A stretch of 64,000 bases of DNA from assembly GCF_051020955.1 (NCBI RefSeq), contig NW_027476334.1, forward strand, positions 186,001 through 250,000, given 5' to 3'. A program made the position numbers and the translations under genes. This document shows, piece after piece, positions 38,987 through 51,856 of the stretch (positions are counted from its first letter, which is position 1; the number at the start of each line of letters is the position of its first letter). The notes beneath the pieces were generated by a model. It was not told the origin of the DNA. It worked only from the letters and a program-made list of their open reading frames with translations, and searched no databases. This DNA comes from Megalopta genalis (Eukaryota > Arthropoda > Insecta > Hymenoptera > Halictidae).

Positions 38987-41684
38987 CAAGTATTTGATGC
39001 TAAACCATTTGTTTCGCATTTATTCGAATCTAAGCCTTCTACTTCACATTGATTTGAGGCTAAATCATGTGTCTCGCTTGGATTTGAAGCTAACTCGTTT
39101 GTTTCGCATGCTGTTGAAGCTGAATCATGTATATCACAAGTATTTGAAGCTAAACCATTTGTTTCGCATGGATTCGAAGATAAGCCTTCTACTTCGCATT
39201 GACTTTAATCTAAATCATGTGTATCGCATGGATTTGATGCTAACTCGTTTGTTTCGCATGCTGTTGAAGCTAAATCATGTATATCACAAGTATTTGAAGC
39301 TAAACTATTCGTTTCGCATGGATTCGAAGGTAAGTCTTCCACTTCGCATTGATTTGAAGCTAAATCATGTGTTTCGCATGGATTTGAATCTAACTCGTTT
39401 ATTTCGTATGCTGTTGAAGCTAAATCATGTATATCACAAGTATATGAAGCTAATCCATTTGTTTCGCATGTATTCGAAGATAAGCCATCTACTTCGCATT
39501 GATTTGAAGCTAAATCATGTGTTTCGCATGGATTTGAATCTAACTCGTTTGTTTCGCATGCTGTTGAAGCTAAATCAAGTGTATCACAAGTATTTGAAGC
39601 CAAACCATTTGCTTCGCATGGATTCGAAGATAAGCCTTCCACTTCGCATTCATTTCAAGCTAAATCATGTGTTCCGCTTGGATTTGAAGCTAACTCGTTT
39701 GTTTCGCATGCGGTTGAAAGTAAATCATGTATATCACAAGTATTTGAAGCTATATCATACGTTTTGCATGGATTCCAAGATAACCCTTCTAATTCGCATT
39801 GATTTGAATCTAAATCATGTGTTTCGCAAGGATTTGAAGCTAACTCGTTTGTTTCGCATGCAGTTGAAGCTAAATCATGTATATCATAAGTATTTGAAGC
39901 TAAACCATTAGTTTCGCATGGATTCGAAGATCAGCCGTCGACTTCGCATTGATTTGATGCTAAATCATGTGTTTCGCATGGATTTGAAGCTAACTCGTTT
40001 GTTTCGCATGCAGTTGAAGCTATATCATGTATATCACAAGTATTTGAAGCTGTATCATTTGTTTCGCATGGATTCGAAGATAACCCTTCTAATTCTCATT
40101 GATTTTAATCTAAATCATGTGTTTCGCATGGATTTGTAGCTAACTCGTTTGTTTCGCATGCAGTTGAAGCTGAATCATGTATATCACAAGTATTTGAAGC
40201 TAAACTATTCGTTTCGCATGGATTCGAAGATAAGCCTTCCACTTCGCATTGATTAGAAGCTAAATCATGTGTTTCGCATGGATTTGAATCTAACTCTTTT
40301 GTTTCGCATGCTGTTGAAGCTAAATCGTGTATATCACAAGTATTTGAAGCTATATCATTTGTTTCGCATGGATTCGAAGATAAGCCTCCTACTTCGCATT
40401 GATTTGAAGCTAAATCATGTGTTTCGCATGGATTTGAAGCTAACTCGTTTGTTTCGCATGCATTTGAAGCTGAATCATGTATATCACAAGTATTTGAAGC
40501 TAAACTATTCGTTTCGCATGGATTCGAAGATAAGCCTTCCACTTCGCATTGATTTGAAGCTAAATCATGTGTTTCGCATGGATTTGAAGCTAACTCGTTT
40601 GTTTCGCATGCAGTTGACGCTGAACCATGTATATCACAAGTATTTGAAGCTAAACTATTCGTTTCGCATGGATTCGAAGGTAAGTCTTCCACTTCGCATT
40701 GATTTGAAGCTAAATCATGTGTTTCGCATGGATTTGAATCTAACTCGTTTATTTCGTATGCTGTTGAAGCTAAATCATGTATATCAAAAGTATATGAAGC
40801 TAATCCATTTGTTTCGCATGTATTCGAAGATAAGCCATCTACTTCGCATTGATTTGAAGCTAAATCATGTGTTTCGCATGGATTTGAATCTAACTCGTTT
40901 GTTTCGCATGCTGTTGAAGCTAAATCAAGTGTATCACAAGTATTTGAAGCCAAACCATTTGCTTCGCATGGATTCGAAGATAAGCCTTCCACTTCGCATT
41001 CATTTCAAGCTAAATCATGTGTTCCGCTTGGATTTGAAGCTAACTCGTTTGTTTCGCATGCGGTTGAAAGTAAATCATGTATATCACAAGTATTTGAAGC
41101 TAAATCATTTGTCGCATGCATTCGAAGATAATCCATCTACTTCGCATTCATTTGAAGCTAAATCATGTGTTTCGCTTGGATTTGAAGATAACTCGTTTGT
41201 TTCGCATGCGGTTGAAAGTAAATCATGTATATCACAAGTATTTGAAGCTAAACCATTAGTTTCGCATGGATTCGAAGATCAGCCGTCGACTTCGCATTGA
41301 TTTGATGCTAAATCATGTGTTTCGCATGGATTTGAAGCTAACTCGTTTGTTTCGCATGCAGTTGAAGCTATATCATGTATATCACAAGTATTTGAAGCTG
41401 TATCATTTGTTTCGCATGGATTCGAAGATAACCCTTCTAATTCTCATTGATTTTAATCTAAATCATGTGTTTCGCATGGATTTGTAGCTAACTCGTTTGT
41501 TTCGCATGCAGTTGAAGCAGAATCATGTATATCACAAGTATTTGAAGCTAAACTATTCGTTTCGCATGGATTCGAAGGTAAGCCTTCCACTTCGCATTGT
41601 TTTGAAGCTAAATCATGTGTTTCGCATGGATTTGAAGTTAACTCGTTTGTTTCGCATGCAGTTGAAGCTAAATCATGTATATCA
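38987..41684. repeat. Mosaic segment: D-block flank plus partial 1,350-bp B-type unit
   Basis: From 38987 to about 39320 the sequence continues the flank of the D block, as at 42733-43060. It then switches near 39320-39340 to the 1,350-bp family, passing from AAGATAAGCC-type to GAAGGTAAGTCTTCC. The part at about 40105-41090 is a B-type copy, carrying ATCAAAAGTATATG near 40783. Near 41095-41115 it switches again into a TTTGTCGCATGC unit, and near 41258 to GCCGTCGACTTCGC-type sequence already seen near 39933. Each switch preserves the 30-bp register. Confidence 0.75.
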
Positions 41685-42732
41685 CAAGTATTTGAAGCTA
41701 AATCATTTGTCGCATGCATTCGAAGATAATCCATCTACTTCGCATTCATTTGAAGCTAAATCATGTGTTTCGCTTGGATTTGAAGATAACTCGTTTGTTT
41801 CGCATGCGGTTGAAAGTAAATCATGTATATCACAAGTATTTGAAGCTAAACCATTTGTTTCGCATGGATTCGAAGATAAGCCTCCTACATCGCATTGATT
41901 TGAAGCTAAATCATGTGTTTCGCATGGATTTGAAGCTAACTCGTTTGTTTCGCATGCAGTTGAAGCTGAACCATGTATATCACAAGTATTTGAAGCTAAA
42001 CTATTCGTTTCGCATGGATTCGAAGGTAAGTCTTCCACTTCGCATTGATTTGAAGATAAATCATGTGTTTCGCTTGGATTTGAATATACCTCATTTGTTT
42101 CGCATGCTGTTGAAGCTAAATCATGTATATCACAAGTATTTGAAGCTAAACCATTTGCTTCGCATGGATTCGAAGATCAGCCTTCTACTTCGCATTGATT
42201 TGATGCTAAATCATGTGTTTCGCATGGATTTGAAGCTAGCTCGTTTCTTTCGCATGCTGTTGAAGCTAAATCATGTATATCACAAGTATTTGAAGCTAAA
42301 CCATTTGTATCGCATGGGATCGAAGAGAAGCCTCCTACTTCGCATTGATTTGAAGCTAAATCATGTGTTTCGCATGGATTTGAAGCTAACCCGTTTGTTT
42401 CGCATGCTGTTGAAGCTAAATCATGTATAAAACAAGTATTTGAAGCTAAACTATTCGTTTCGCATGGATTCGAAGATAAGCCTTCCACTTCGCATTGATT
42501 TGAAGCTAAATCATGTGTTCGCATGCATTTGAAGCTACCTCGTTTGTTTCGCCTGCATTTGAAGCTATATCACTTATATTCACAAGTATGTGAAGCGAAA
42601 TCATTCGTTTAGCATGGATTTGAAGCTAAGCCATCAACTTCGCGTTGACTTGATGCTAAATCATGTTGTTAGTTTGGACTTGAAGCTAGCTCGTTTGTTT
42701 CGCATGTTGTTGAAGCTAAATCATGTATTTCA
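41685..42732. repeat. 1,048-bp unit, third copy
   Basis: Third copy of the 1,048-bp unit, 3,746 bp downstream of the second and separated from it by the mosaic segment. The translated frame at 41714-42430 is identical to those at 36920 and 37968. It includes the same two-base-deleted TTTGTCGCATGC monomer and the same D-block beginning near 42590. Confidence 0.87.
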
Positions 42733-45700
42733 CAAGTATTTGATGCTAAACCATTTGTTTCGCATTTATTCGAATCTAAGCCTTCTACTTCACATTGATT
42801 TGAGGCTAAATCATGTGTCTCGCTTGGATTTGAAGCTAACTCGTTTGTTTCGCATGCTGTTGAAGCTGAATCATGTATATCACAAGTATTTGAAGCTAAA
42901 CCATTTGTTTCGCATGGATTCGAAGATAAGCCTTCTACTTCGCATTGACTTTAATCTAAAACATGTGTATCGCATGGATTTGATGCTAACTCGTTTGTTT
43001 CGCATGCTGTTGAAGCTAAATCATGTATATCACAAGTATTTGAAGCTAAACTATTCGTTTCGCATGGATTCGAAGATAAGCCTTCCACTTCGCATTGATT
43101 TGAAGCTAAATAATGTGTTTCTCATGGATTTGAAATTAACTCGTTTGTTTCGCATGCAGTTGAAGCTATATCATGTATATCACAAGTATTTGAAGCTAAA
43201 CCATTTGTTTCGCATGGATTCGAAGATAAGCCTCCTACTTCGCATTGATTTGAAGCTAAATCATCTGTTCGCATGGATTTGAAGCTAACTCGTTTGTTTC
43301 GATTGCTGTTGAAGCTAAATCATGTATATCACAAGTATTTGCAGCTAAACCATTTGTTTCGCATGGATTCGAAGATAAGCCTTCTACTTCGCATTGATTT
43401 GAAGCTAAATCATGCGTTTCGCATGGATTTGAATCTAACTCGTTTGTTTCGCACGCTGTTGAAGCTAAATCAAGTGTATCACAAGTATTTGAAGCTAAAC
43501 CATTTGCTTCGCATGGATTCGAAGATCAGCCTTCCACTTCGCATTGATTAGATGCTAAATCATGTGTTTCGCATGGATTTGAAGCTAACTCGTTTTTTTC
43601 GCATGCAGTTGAAGCTAAATCATGTACATCACAAGTATTTGAAGCTAAACCATTTGTTTCGCATGGATTCGAAGATAATCCATGTTCTTCGCATTCATTT
43701 GAAGCTAAATTATGTGTTTCGATTGGATTTGAAGATAACTCATTTGTTTCGCATGCTATTAAAGCTAAATCATGTATATCACAAGTATTTGAAGATAAAC
43801 CATTTGTTTCGCATGGATTCGAAGATAATCCATCTACTTCGCATTGATTTGAAGCTAAATCATGTGTTTCGCATGGATTTGAAGCTAACTCGTTTGTTTC
43901 GCATGCAGTTGAAGCTGAATCATGTATATCACAACTATTTGAAGCTAAAATATTCGTTTCGCATGGATTCGAAGATAAGCCTTCCACTTCGCATTGATTT
44001 GAAGCTAAATCATGTGTTTCGCATGGATTTGAATCTAACTCTTTTGTTTCGCATGCTGTTGAAGCTAAATCGTGTATATCACAAGTATTTGAAGCTATAT
44101 CATTTGTTTCGCATGGATTCGAAAATAACCCTTCTACTTCGCATTGATTTCAAGTTAAATCATGTGTTTCGCATGGATTTGAATCTAACTCGTTTGTTTC
44201 GCATGCTGTTGAAGCTAAATCAAGTGTATCACAAGTATTTGCAGCTAAACCATTTGTTTCGCATGGATTCGAAGATGAGCCTTCTACTTCGCATTGATTT
44301 TAATCTAAATCATGTGTATCGCATGGATTTGATTCTAACTCGTTTGTTTCGCATGCAGTTGAAGCTGAATCATGTATATCACAAGTATTTGAAGCTAAAC
44401 TATTCGTTTCGCATGGATTCGAAGATAAGCCTTCCACTTCGCATTGATTAGAAGCTAAATCATGTGTTTCGCATGGATTTGAATCTAACTCTTTTGTTTC
44501 GCATGCTGTTGAAGCTAAATCGTGTATATCACAAGTATTTGAAGCTATATCATTTGTTTCGCATGGATTCGAAGATAAGCCTCCTACTTCGCATTGATTT
44601 GAAGCTAAATCATGTGTTTCGCATGGATTTGAAGCTAACTCGTTTGTTTCGCATGCATTTGAAGCTGAATCATGTATATCACAAGTATTTGAAGCTAAAC
44701 TATTCGTTTCGCATGGATTCGAAGATAAGCCTTCCACTTCGCATTGATTTGAAGCTAAATCATGTGTTTCGCATGGATTTGAAGCTAACTCGTTTGTTTC
44801 GCATGCAGTTGACGCTGAACCATGTATATTACAAGTATTTGAAGCTAAACTATTCGTTTCGCATGGATTCGATGGTAAGTCTTCCACTTCGCATTGATTT
44901 GAAGCTAAATCATGTGTTTCGCATGGATTTGAATCTAACTCGTTTATTTCGTATGCTGTTGAAGCTAAATCATGTATATCACAAGTATATGAAGCTAATC
45001 CATTTGTTTCGCATGTATTCGAAGATAAGCCATCTACTTCGCATTGATTTGAAGCTAAATCATGTGTTTCGCATGGATTTGAATCTAACTCGTTTGTTTC
45101 GCATGCTGTTGAAGCTAAATCAAGTGTATCACAAGTATTTGAAGCCAAACCATTTGCTTCGCATGGATTCGAAGATAAGCCTTCCACTTCGCATTCATTT
45201 CAAGCTAAATCATGTGTTCCGCTTGGATTTGAAGCTAACTCGTTTGTTTCGCATGCGGTTGAAAGTAAATCATGTATATCACAAGTATTTGAAGCTATAT
45301 CATACGTTTTGCATGGATTCCAAGATAACCCTTCTAATTCGCATTGATTTGAATCTAAATCATGTGTTTCGCAAGGATTTGAAGCTAACTCGTTTGTTTC
45401 GCATGCAGTTGAAGCTAAATCATGTATATCATAAGTATTTGAAGCTAAACCATTAGTTTCGCATGGATTCGAAGATCAGCCGTCGACTTCGCATTGATTT
45501 GATGCTAAATCATGTGTTTCGCATGGATTTGAAGCTAACTCGTTTGTTTCGCATGCAGTTGAAGCTATATCATGTATATCACAAGTATTTGAAGCTGTAT
45601 CATTTGTTTCGCATGGATTCGAAGATAACCCTTCTAATTCTCATTGATTTTAATCTAAATCATGTGTTTCGCATGGATTTGTAGCTAACTCGTTTGTTTC

Positions 45701-45879
45701 GCATGCAGTTGAAGCTGAATCATGTATATCACAAGTATTTGAAGCTATACTATCCGTTTCGCATGGATTCGAAGATAAGCCATCCACTTCGCATGGGTTT
45801 GAAGCTAAATCATGTGTTTCGCATGGATTTGAAACTAACTCGTTTGTTTCGCATGCTGTTGAATCTAAATCATGTATAT
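42733..45879. repeat. Copy of the 5.0-7.8 kb family
   Basis: This stretch parallels 30.4-32.7 kb. The offset is 12,892 bp around 43.27-43.87 kb and 13,041 bp for about 44264-45735, so about one 150-bp unit is gained between. Local variants include AAAACATGTGTATCG near 42958, ATATTACAAG near 44827 and GATTCGATGGTAAG near 44867. At about 45748 (CTATACTATCCG) it leaves this family and enters the left-block family that is also seen at 185-1620. Confidence 0.78.
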
Positions 45880-47315
45880 CACAAGTATTTGAAGCTAAAT
45901 CATTTGTCGCATGCATTCGAAGATAATCCATCTACTTCGCATTAATTTGAAGCTAAATCATGTGTTTCGCTTGGATTTGAAGATAACTCGTTTGTTTCGC
46001 ATGCTGTTGAAGCTAAATCATGTATATCACAAGTATTTGAAGATAAACCATTTGTTTCGCATGGATTCGAAGATAAGCCTTCCACTTCGCATTGATTTGA
46101 AGCTAAATCTTGTGTTTCGCATGGACTTGAAACTAACTCGTTTGTTTCGCATTCTGTTGAAGCTAAATCATGTATAACACAAGTATTTGAAGCTGTATCA
46201 TTTGTTTCGCATGGATTCGAAGATAACCCTTCTAATTCGCATTGATTTTAATCTAAATCATGTGTTTCGCATGGATTTGAAGCTAACTCGTTTGTTTCGC
46301 ATGCAGTTGAAGCTGAATCATGTATATCACAAGTATTTGAAGCTAAACTATTCGTTTCGCATGGATTCGAAGATAAGCCATCCACTTCGCATGGGTTTGA
46401 AGCTAAATCATGTGTTTCGCATGGATTTGAAACTAACTCGTTTGTTTCGCATGCCGTTGAAACTAAATCATGTATATCACAAGTATTTGAAGCTGTATCA
46501 TTTGTTTCGTCTGGATTCGAAGATAACCCTTCCAATTCGCATTGATTTGGAGCTAAATCATGTGTTTCGCATGGATTTGAAACTAACTCGTTTGTTACGC
46601 ATGCTGTTGAATCTAGATCATGTATATCACAAGTATTTGAAGCTATATCATATGTTTCGCATGGATTCGAAGATAACCCTTTATTTCGCATTGATTTGAA
46701 GCTAAATCATGTGTTTCGCATGGATTTGAAGCTACACACGCTTTTTTCGCATGCAGTGGAAGCTAAATCATGTACATCACAAGTATTTGAAGCTAAACCA
46801 TTTGTCGCATGCATTCGAAGATAATCCATCTACTTCGCATTAATTTGAAGCTAAATCATGTGTTTCGCTTGGATTTGATGATAACTCGTTTGTTTCGCAT
46901 GCAGTTGAAGCTGAACCATATATATCACAAGTATTTGAAGCTAAACTATTCGTTTCGCATGGATTCGAAGGTAAGCCTTCCACTTCGCATTGATTTGAAG
47001 CTAAATCATGTGTTTCGCATGGATTTGAAGTTAACTCGTTTGTTTCGCATGCAGTTGAAGCTAAATCATGTATATCACAAGTATTTGAAGCTAAATCATT
47101 TGTCGTATGCATTCGAAGATAATCCATCTACTTCGCATTCATTTGAAGCTAAATCATGTGTTTCGCTTGGATTTGAAGATAACTCGTTTGTTTCGCATGC
47201 GGTTGAAAGTAAATCATGTATATCACAAGTATTTGAAGCTAAAACATTTGTTTCGCATTGATTCGAAGATAAGCCTCCTACTTCGCATTGATTTGAAGCT
47301 AAATCATGTGTTTCG
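45880..47315. repeat. Distant copy of 185-1620
   Basis: Matches the left block at offset 45,695 bp, as described there. A portion is again repeated locally: about 46275-46965 recurs at about 47471-48161 with spacing 1,196 bp. The one-base variants GTCGTATGC near 47103 and TAAAACATTTG near 47240 are private to this copy. Confidence 0.85.
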
Positions 47316-48898
47316 CATGGATTTGAAGCTAACTCGTTTGTTTCGCATGCAGTTGAAGCTGAACCATGTATATCACAAGTATTTTAAGCTAAACTATTCG
47401 TTTCGCATGGATTCGAAGGTAAGTCTTCCACTTCGCATTGATTTGAAGCTAAATCATGTGTTTCGCATGGATTTGAAGCTAACTCGTTTGTTTCGCATGC
47501 AGTTGAAGCTGAATCATGTATATCACAAGTATTTGAAGCTAAACTATTCGTTTCGCATGGATTCGAAGATAAGCCATCCACTTCGCATGGGTTTGAAGCT
47601 AAATCATGTGTTTCGCATGGATTTGAAACTAACTCGTTTGTTTCGCATGCCGTTGAAACTAAATCATGTATATCACAAGTATTTGAAGCTGTATCATTTG
47701 TTTCGTCTGGATTCGAAGATAACCCTTCCAATTCGCATTGATTTGGAGCTAAATCATGTGTTTCGCATGGATTTGAAACTAACTCGTTTGTTACGCATGC
47801 TGTTGAATCTAGATCATGTATATCACAAGTATTTGAAGCTATATCATATGTTTCGCATGGATTCGAAGATAACCCTTTATTTCGCATTGATTTGAAGCTA
47901 AATCATGTGTTTCGCATGGATTTGAAGCTACACACCCTTTTTTCGCATGCAGTTGAAGCTAAATCATGTACATCACAAGTATTTGAAGCTAAACCATTTG
48001 TCGCATGCATTCGAAGATAATCCATCTACTTCGCATTAATTTGAAGCTAAATCATGTGTTTCGCTTGGATTTGATGATAACTCGTTTGTTTCGCATGCAG
48101 TTGAAGCTGAACCATATATATCACAAGTATTTGAAGCTAAACTATTCGTTTCGCATGGATTCGAAGATAAGCCTCCTACTTCGCATTGATTTGAAGCTAA
48201 ATCATGTGTTTCGCATGGATTTGAAGCTAACTCGTTTGTTTCGCATGCAGTTGAAGCTGAACCATGTATATCACAAGTATTTGAAGCTAAACTATTCGTT
48301 TCGCATGGATTCGAAGGTAAGTCTTCCACTTCGCATTGATTTGAAGCTAAATCATGTGTTTCGCATGGATTTGAAGTTAACTCGTTTGTTTCGCATGCAG
48401 TTGAAGCTAAATCATGTATATCACAAGTATTTGCAGCTAAACCATTTGTTTCGCATGGATTCGAAGATAACCCTTCTACTTCGCATTGATTTGAAGCTAA
48501 ATCATGTGTTTCGCATGGATTTGAGTCTAACTCGTTTGTTTCGCATGCTGTTGAAGCTAAATCAAGTGTATCACAAGTATTTGAAGCCAAATCATTTGCT
48601 TCGCATGGATTCGAAAATCAGCCTTCTACTTCGCATTGATTAGATGCTAAATCATGTGTTTCGCATGGATTTGAAGCTAACTCGTTTTTTTCGCATGCAG
48701 TTGTAGCTAAATCATGTATATCACAAGTATTTGAAGCTATACCATTTGTGTCGCATGGATTCGAAGATAAGCCTTCTACTTCGCATTGATTTGATGCTAA
48801 ATCATGTGTTTCGCATGGATTTGAAGCTAGCTCGTTTGTTTCGCATGCTGTTGAAGCTAAATCATGTACATCACAAGTATTTGCAACTAAACCATTAG
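47316..48898. repeat. 1,196-bp-spaced repeat and link to the 48.9-kb block
   Basis: About 690 bp (47471-48161) repeats 46275-46965, including GTTTCGTCTGG, GTTACGCATGC and CCTTTATTTCGC. The minus-strand frames ending at 46691 and 47887 share the same sequence. At about 48161 the copies part (GAAGATAAGCCTCC here against GAAGGTAAGCCTTCC near 46966). The rest follows the 10.8-11.2 kb family to about 48.69 kb, then the 1.65-kb family. Confidence 0.78.
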
Positions 48899-50929
48899 TT
48901 TCGCATGGATTCGAGGATAACCCTTATACTTCGCATTGATTTGAAGCTAAATCATGTGTTTCGCATGGATTTGAATCCAACTCGTCTGTTTCGCATGCTG
49001 TTGAAGCTAAATCATGTATATCACAAGTATTTGAAGCTAAACCATTTGATTCCCATGGTTTTGAAGCTAACCTTTCTACTTCGCATTGATTTGAAGATAA
49101 ATCATGTGTTTCGCTTGCATTTGAATATAACACATTTGTTTCGCATGCTGTTGAAGCTAAATCATGTATATCACAAGTATTTGAAGCTAAACCATTTGTA
49201 TCGCATGGGATCGAAGATAAGCCTCCTACTTCGCATTGATTTGAAGCTAAATCATGTGTTTCGCATGGATTTGAAGCTAACTCGTTTGTTTCGCATGCTG
49301 TTGAAGCTAAATCATATATATCACAAGTATTTGAAGCTAAACCATTTGTTTCGCATTTATTCGAAGCTAAGCCTTCTACTTCGCATTGATTTGACGCTAA
49401 ATCATGTGTTTCGCATGGATTTGAAGCTAACTCGTTTGTTTCGCATGCTGTTGAAGCTAAATCATGTATATCACAAATATTTGAAACTAAACCATTTGTT
49501 ACGCATGGATTCGAAGATCAGCCTTCTACTTAGCATTGATTTGATGCTAAATCATGTGTTTCGCATGGATTTGAAGCTAACTCTTTTTTTTGGCATGCTG
49601 TTGAAGCTATATCATATATATCACAAGTATTTGAAGCTAAACCATTTGTTTCGCATTTATTCGAAGCTAAGCCTTATACTTCGCATTGATTTGAGGCTAA
49701 ATCATTTGTTTCGCTTGGTTTTGAAGCTAACTCGTTTTTTTCACATGCTGTTGAAGCTAAATCATGTATATCACAATTATTTGAAGCTATATCATACGTT
49801 TCGCATGGATTCCAAGACAACCCTTCTAATTCGCATTGATTTGAAGCTAAATCATGTGTTTCGCATGGATTTGAAGCTAACTCGTTTGTTTCGCATGCTG
49901 TTGAAGCTAAATCATGTATATCACAAGTATTTGAAGCTAAACTATTCGTTTCGCATGGATTCGAGGATAACCCTTATACTTCGCATTGATTTGAAGCTAA
50001 ATCATGTGTTTCGCATGGATTTGAATCCAACTCGTCTGTTTCGCATGCTGTTGAAGCTAAATCATGTATATCACAAGTATTTGAAGCTAAACCATTTGAT
50101 TCCCATGGTTTTGAAGCTAACCTTTCTACTTCGCATTGATTTGAAGATAAATCATGTGTTTCGCTTGCATTTGAATATAACACATTTGTTTCGCATGCTG
50201 TTGAAGCTAAATCATGTATATCACAAGTATTTGAAGCTAAACCATTTGTATCGCATGGGATCGAAGATAAGCCTCCTACTTCGCATTGATTTGAAGCTAA
50301 ATCATGTGTTTCGCATGGATTTGAAGCTAACTCGTTTGTTTCGCATGCTGTTGAAGCTAAATCATATATATCACAAGTATTTGAAGCTAAACCATTTGTT
50401 TCGCATTTATTCGAAGCTAAGCCTTCTACTTCGCATTGATTTGACGCTAAATCATGTGTTTCGCATGGATTTGAAGCTAACTCGTTTGTTTCGCATGCTG
50501 TTGAAGCTAAATCATGTATATCACAAATATTTGAAACTAAACCATTTGTTACGCATGGATTCGAAGATCAGCCTTCTACTTAGCATTGATTTGATGCTAA
50601 ATCATGTGTTTCGCATGGATTTGAAGCTAACTCTTTTTTTTGGCATGCTGTTGAAGCTATATCATATATATCACAAGTATTTGAAGCTAAACCATTTGTT
50701 TCGCATTTATTCGAAGCTAAGCCTTATACTTCGCATTGATTTGAGGCTAAATCATTTGTTTCGCTTGGTTTTGAAGCTAACTCGTTTTTTTCACATGCTG
50801 TTGAAGCTAAATCATGTATATCACAATTATTTGAAGCTATATCATACGTTTCGCATGGATTCCAAGACAACCCTTCTAATTCGCATTGATTTGAAGCTAA
50901 ATCATGTGTTTCGCATGGATTTGAAGCTA
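48899..50929. repeat. 1,050-bp tandem duplication
   Basis: Bases 48899-49879 and 49949-50929 are paired at exactly 1,050 bp, seven 150-bp units. Shared rare variants include GAGGATAACCCTTATAC, GATTCCCATGGTTTTG, TTTTTTTTGGCATGC and CCAAGACAACCC, each present twice. The homologous copies at 1.86, 21.17 and 27.17 kb have only one such segment, so this duplication is private to this location. Because the period is a multiple of three and no small indel intervenes, the plus-strand frame stays open through both copies. Confidence 0.9.
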
Positions 50930-51856
50930 GCTCGTTTCTTTCGCATGCTGCTGAAGCTAAATCATGTATATCACAAGTATTTGAAGCTAAACCATTTGTA
51001 TCGCATGGGATCGAAGAGAAGCCTCCTACTTCGCATTGATTTGAAGATAAATCATGTGTTTCGCATGGATTTGAAGCTAACTCGTTTGTTTCGCATGCTG
51101 TTGAAGCTAAATCATATATATCACAAGTATTTGAAGCTAAACCATTTGTTTCGCATTTATTCGAAGCTAAGCCTTCAACTTCGCATTGATTTGAGGCTAA
51201 ATCATTTGTTTCGCTTGGTTTTGAAGCTAACTCGTTTTTTTCACATGCTGTTGAAGCTAAATCATGTATATCACAATTATTTGAAGCTATATCATACGTT
51301 TCGCATGGATTCCAAGACAACCCTTCTAATTCGCATTGATTTGAAGCTAAATCATGTGTTTCGCATGGATTTGAAGCTAACTCGTTTGTTTCGCATGCTG
51401 TTGAAGCTAAATCATGTATATCACAAATATTTGAAGCTAAACCATTTGTATCGCATGGGATCGAATATAAGCCTCCTACTACGCACTGATTTGAAGCTAA
51501 ACCATGTGTTTCGCATGGATTTGAAGCTAACTCGTTTGTTTCGCATGCTGTTGAAGCTAAATCATGTATATCACAAGTATTTGAAGCTAAACCACTTGTT
51601 TCGCATGGTTTCGAAGCTAAGCCTTCTACTTCGCATTGATTTGAGGCTAAATCATGTGTTTCGCTTGGTTTTGAAGCTAACTCGTTTTTTTCGCATGCAG
51701 TTCAAGCTAAATCATGTACATCACATGTATTTGAAGCTATATCATTTGTTTCGCATGGATTCGAAGATAAGCCTTCTACTTCGCATTGATTTGAAGCTAA
51801 ATCATGTGTTTCGCATGGATTTGAATCTAACTCGTTTGTTTCGCATGCTGTTGTAG
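48905..51856 (+). other. Longest open frame (983 codons), repeat-derived, probably not a gene
   Basis: An open frame runs through about twenty 150-bp units. It reads as decapeptide-like repeats resembling L-K-L-N-H-V-F-R-M-D, rich in Leu, Lys, Arg and His. It has no signal peptide, domain or non-repeat terminus. The same frame in sister copies is broken after shorter distances, for example by TTAGATG variants of S4 or by one-base indels. Differences between monomers are not concentrated in this frame's third codon positions (4 of 10 third-position columns vary in the 30-bp alignment, against 7 of 10 for the overlapping frames). Length is explained by a period divisible by three and absence of a stop in the unit. 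I see no evidence of translation. Confidence 0.6.

Noticed and set aside
48905..51856. Giant basic repeat protein of 983 residues on the plus strand
   Set aside because: The frame is open only because the period is divisible by three and a 1,050-bp duplication extended it. Sister copies are interrupted, monomer differences do not favour this frame's third positions, and no non-repeat terminus exists.
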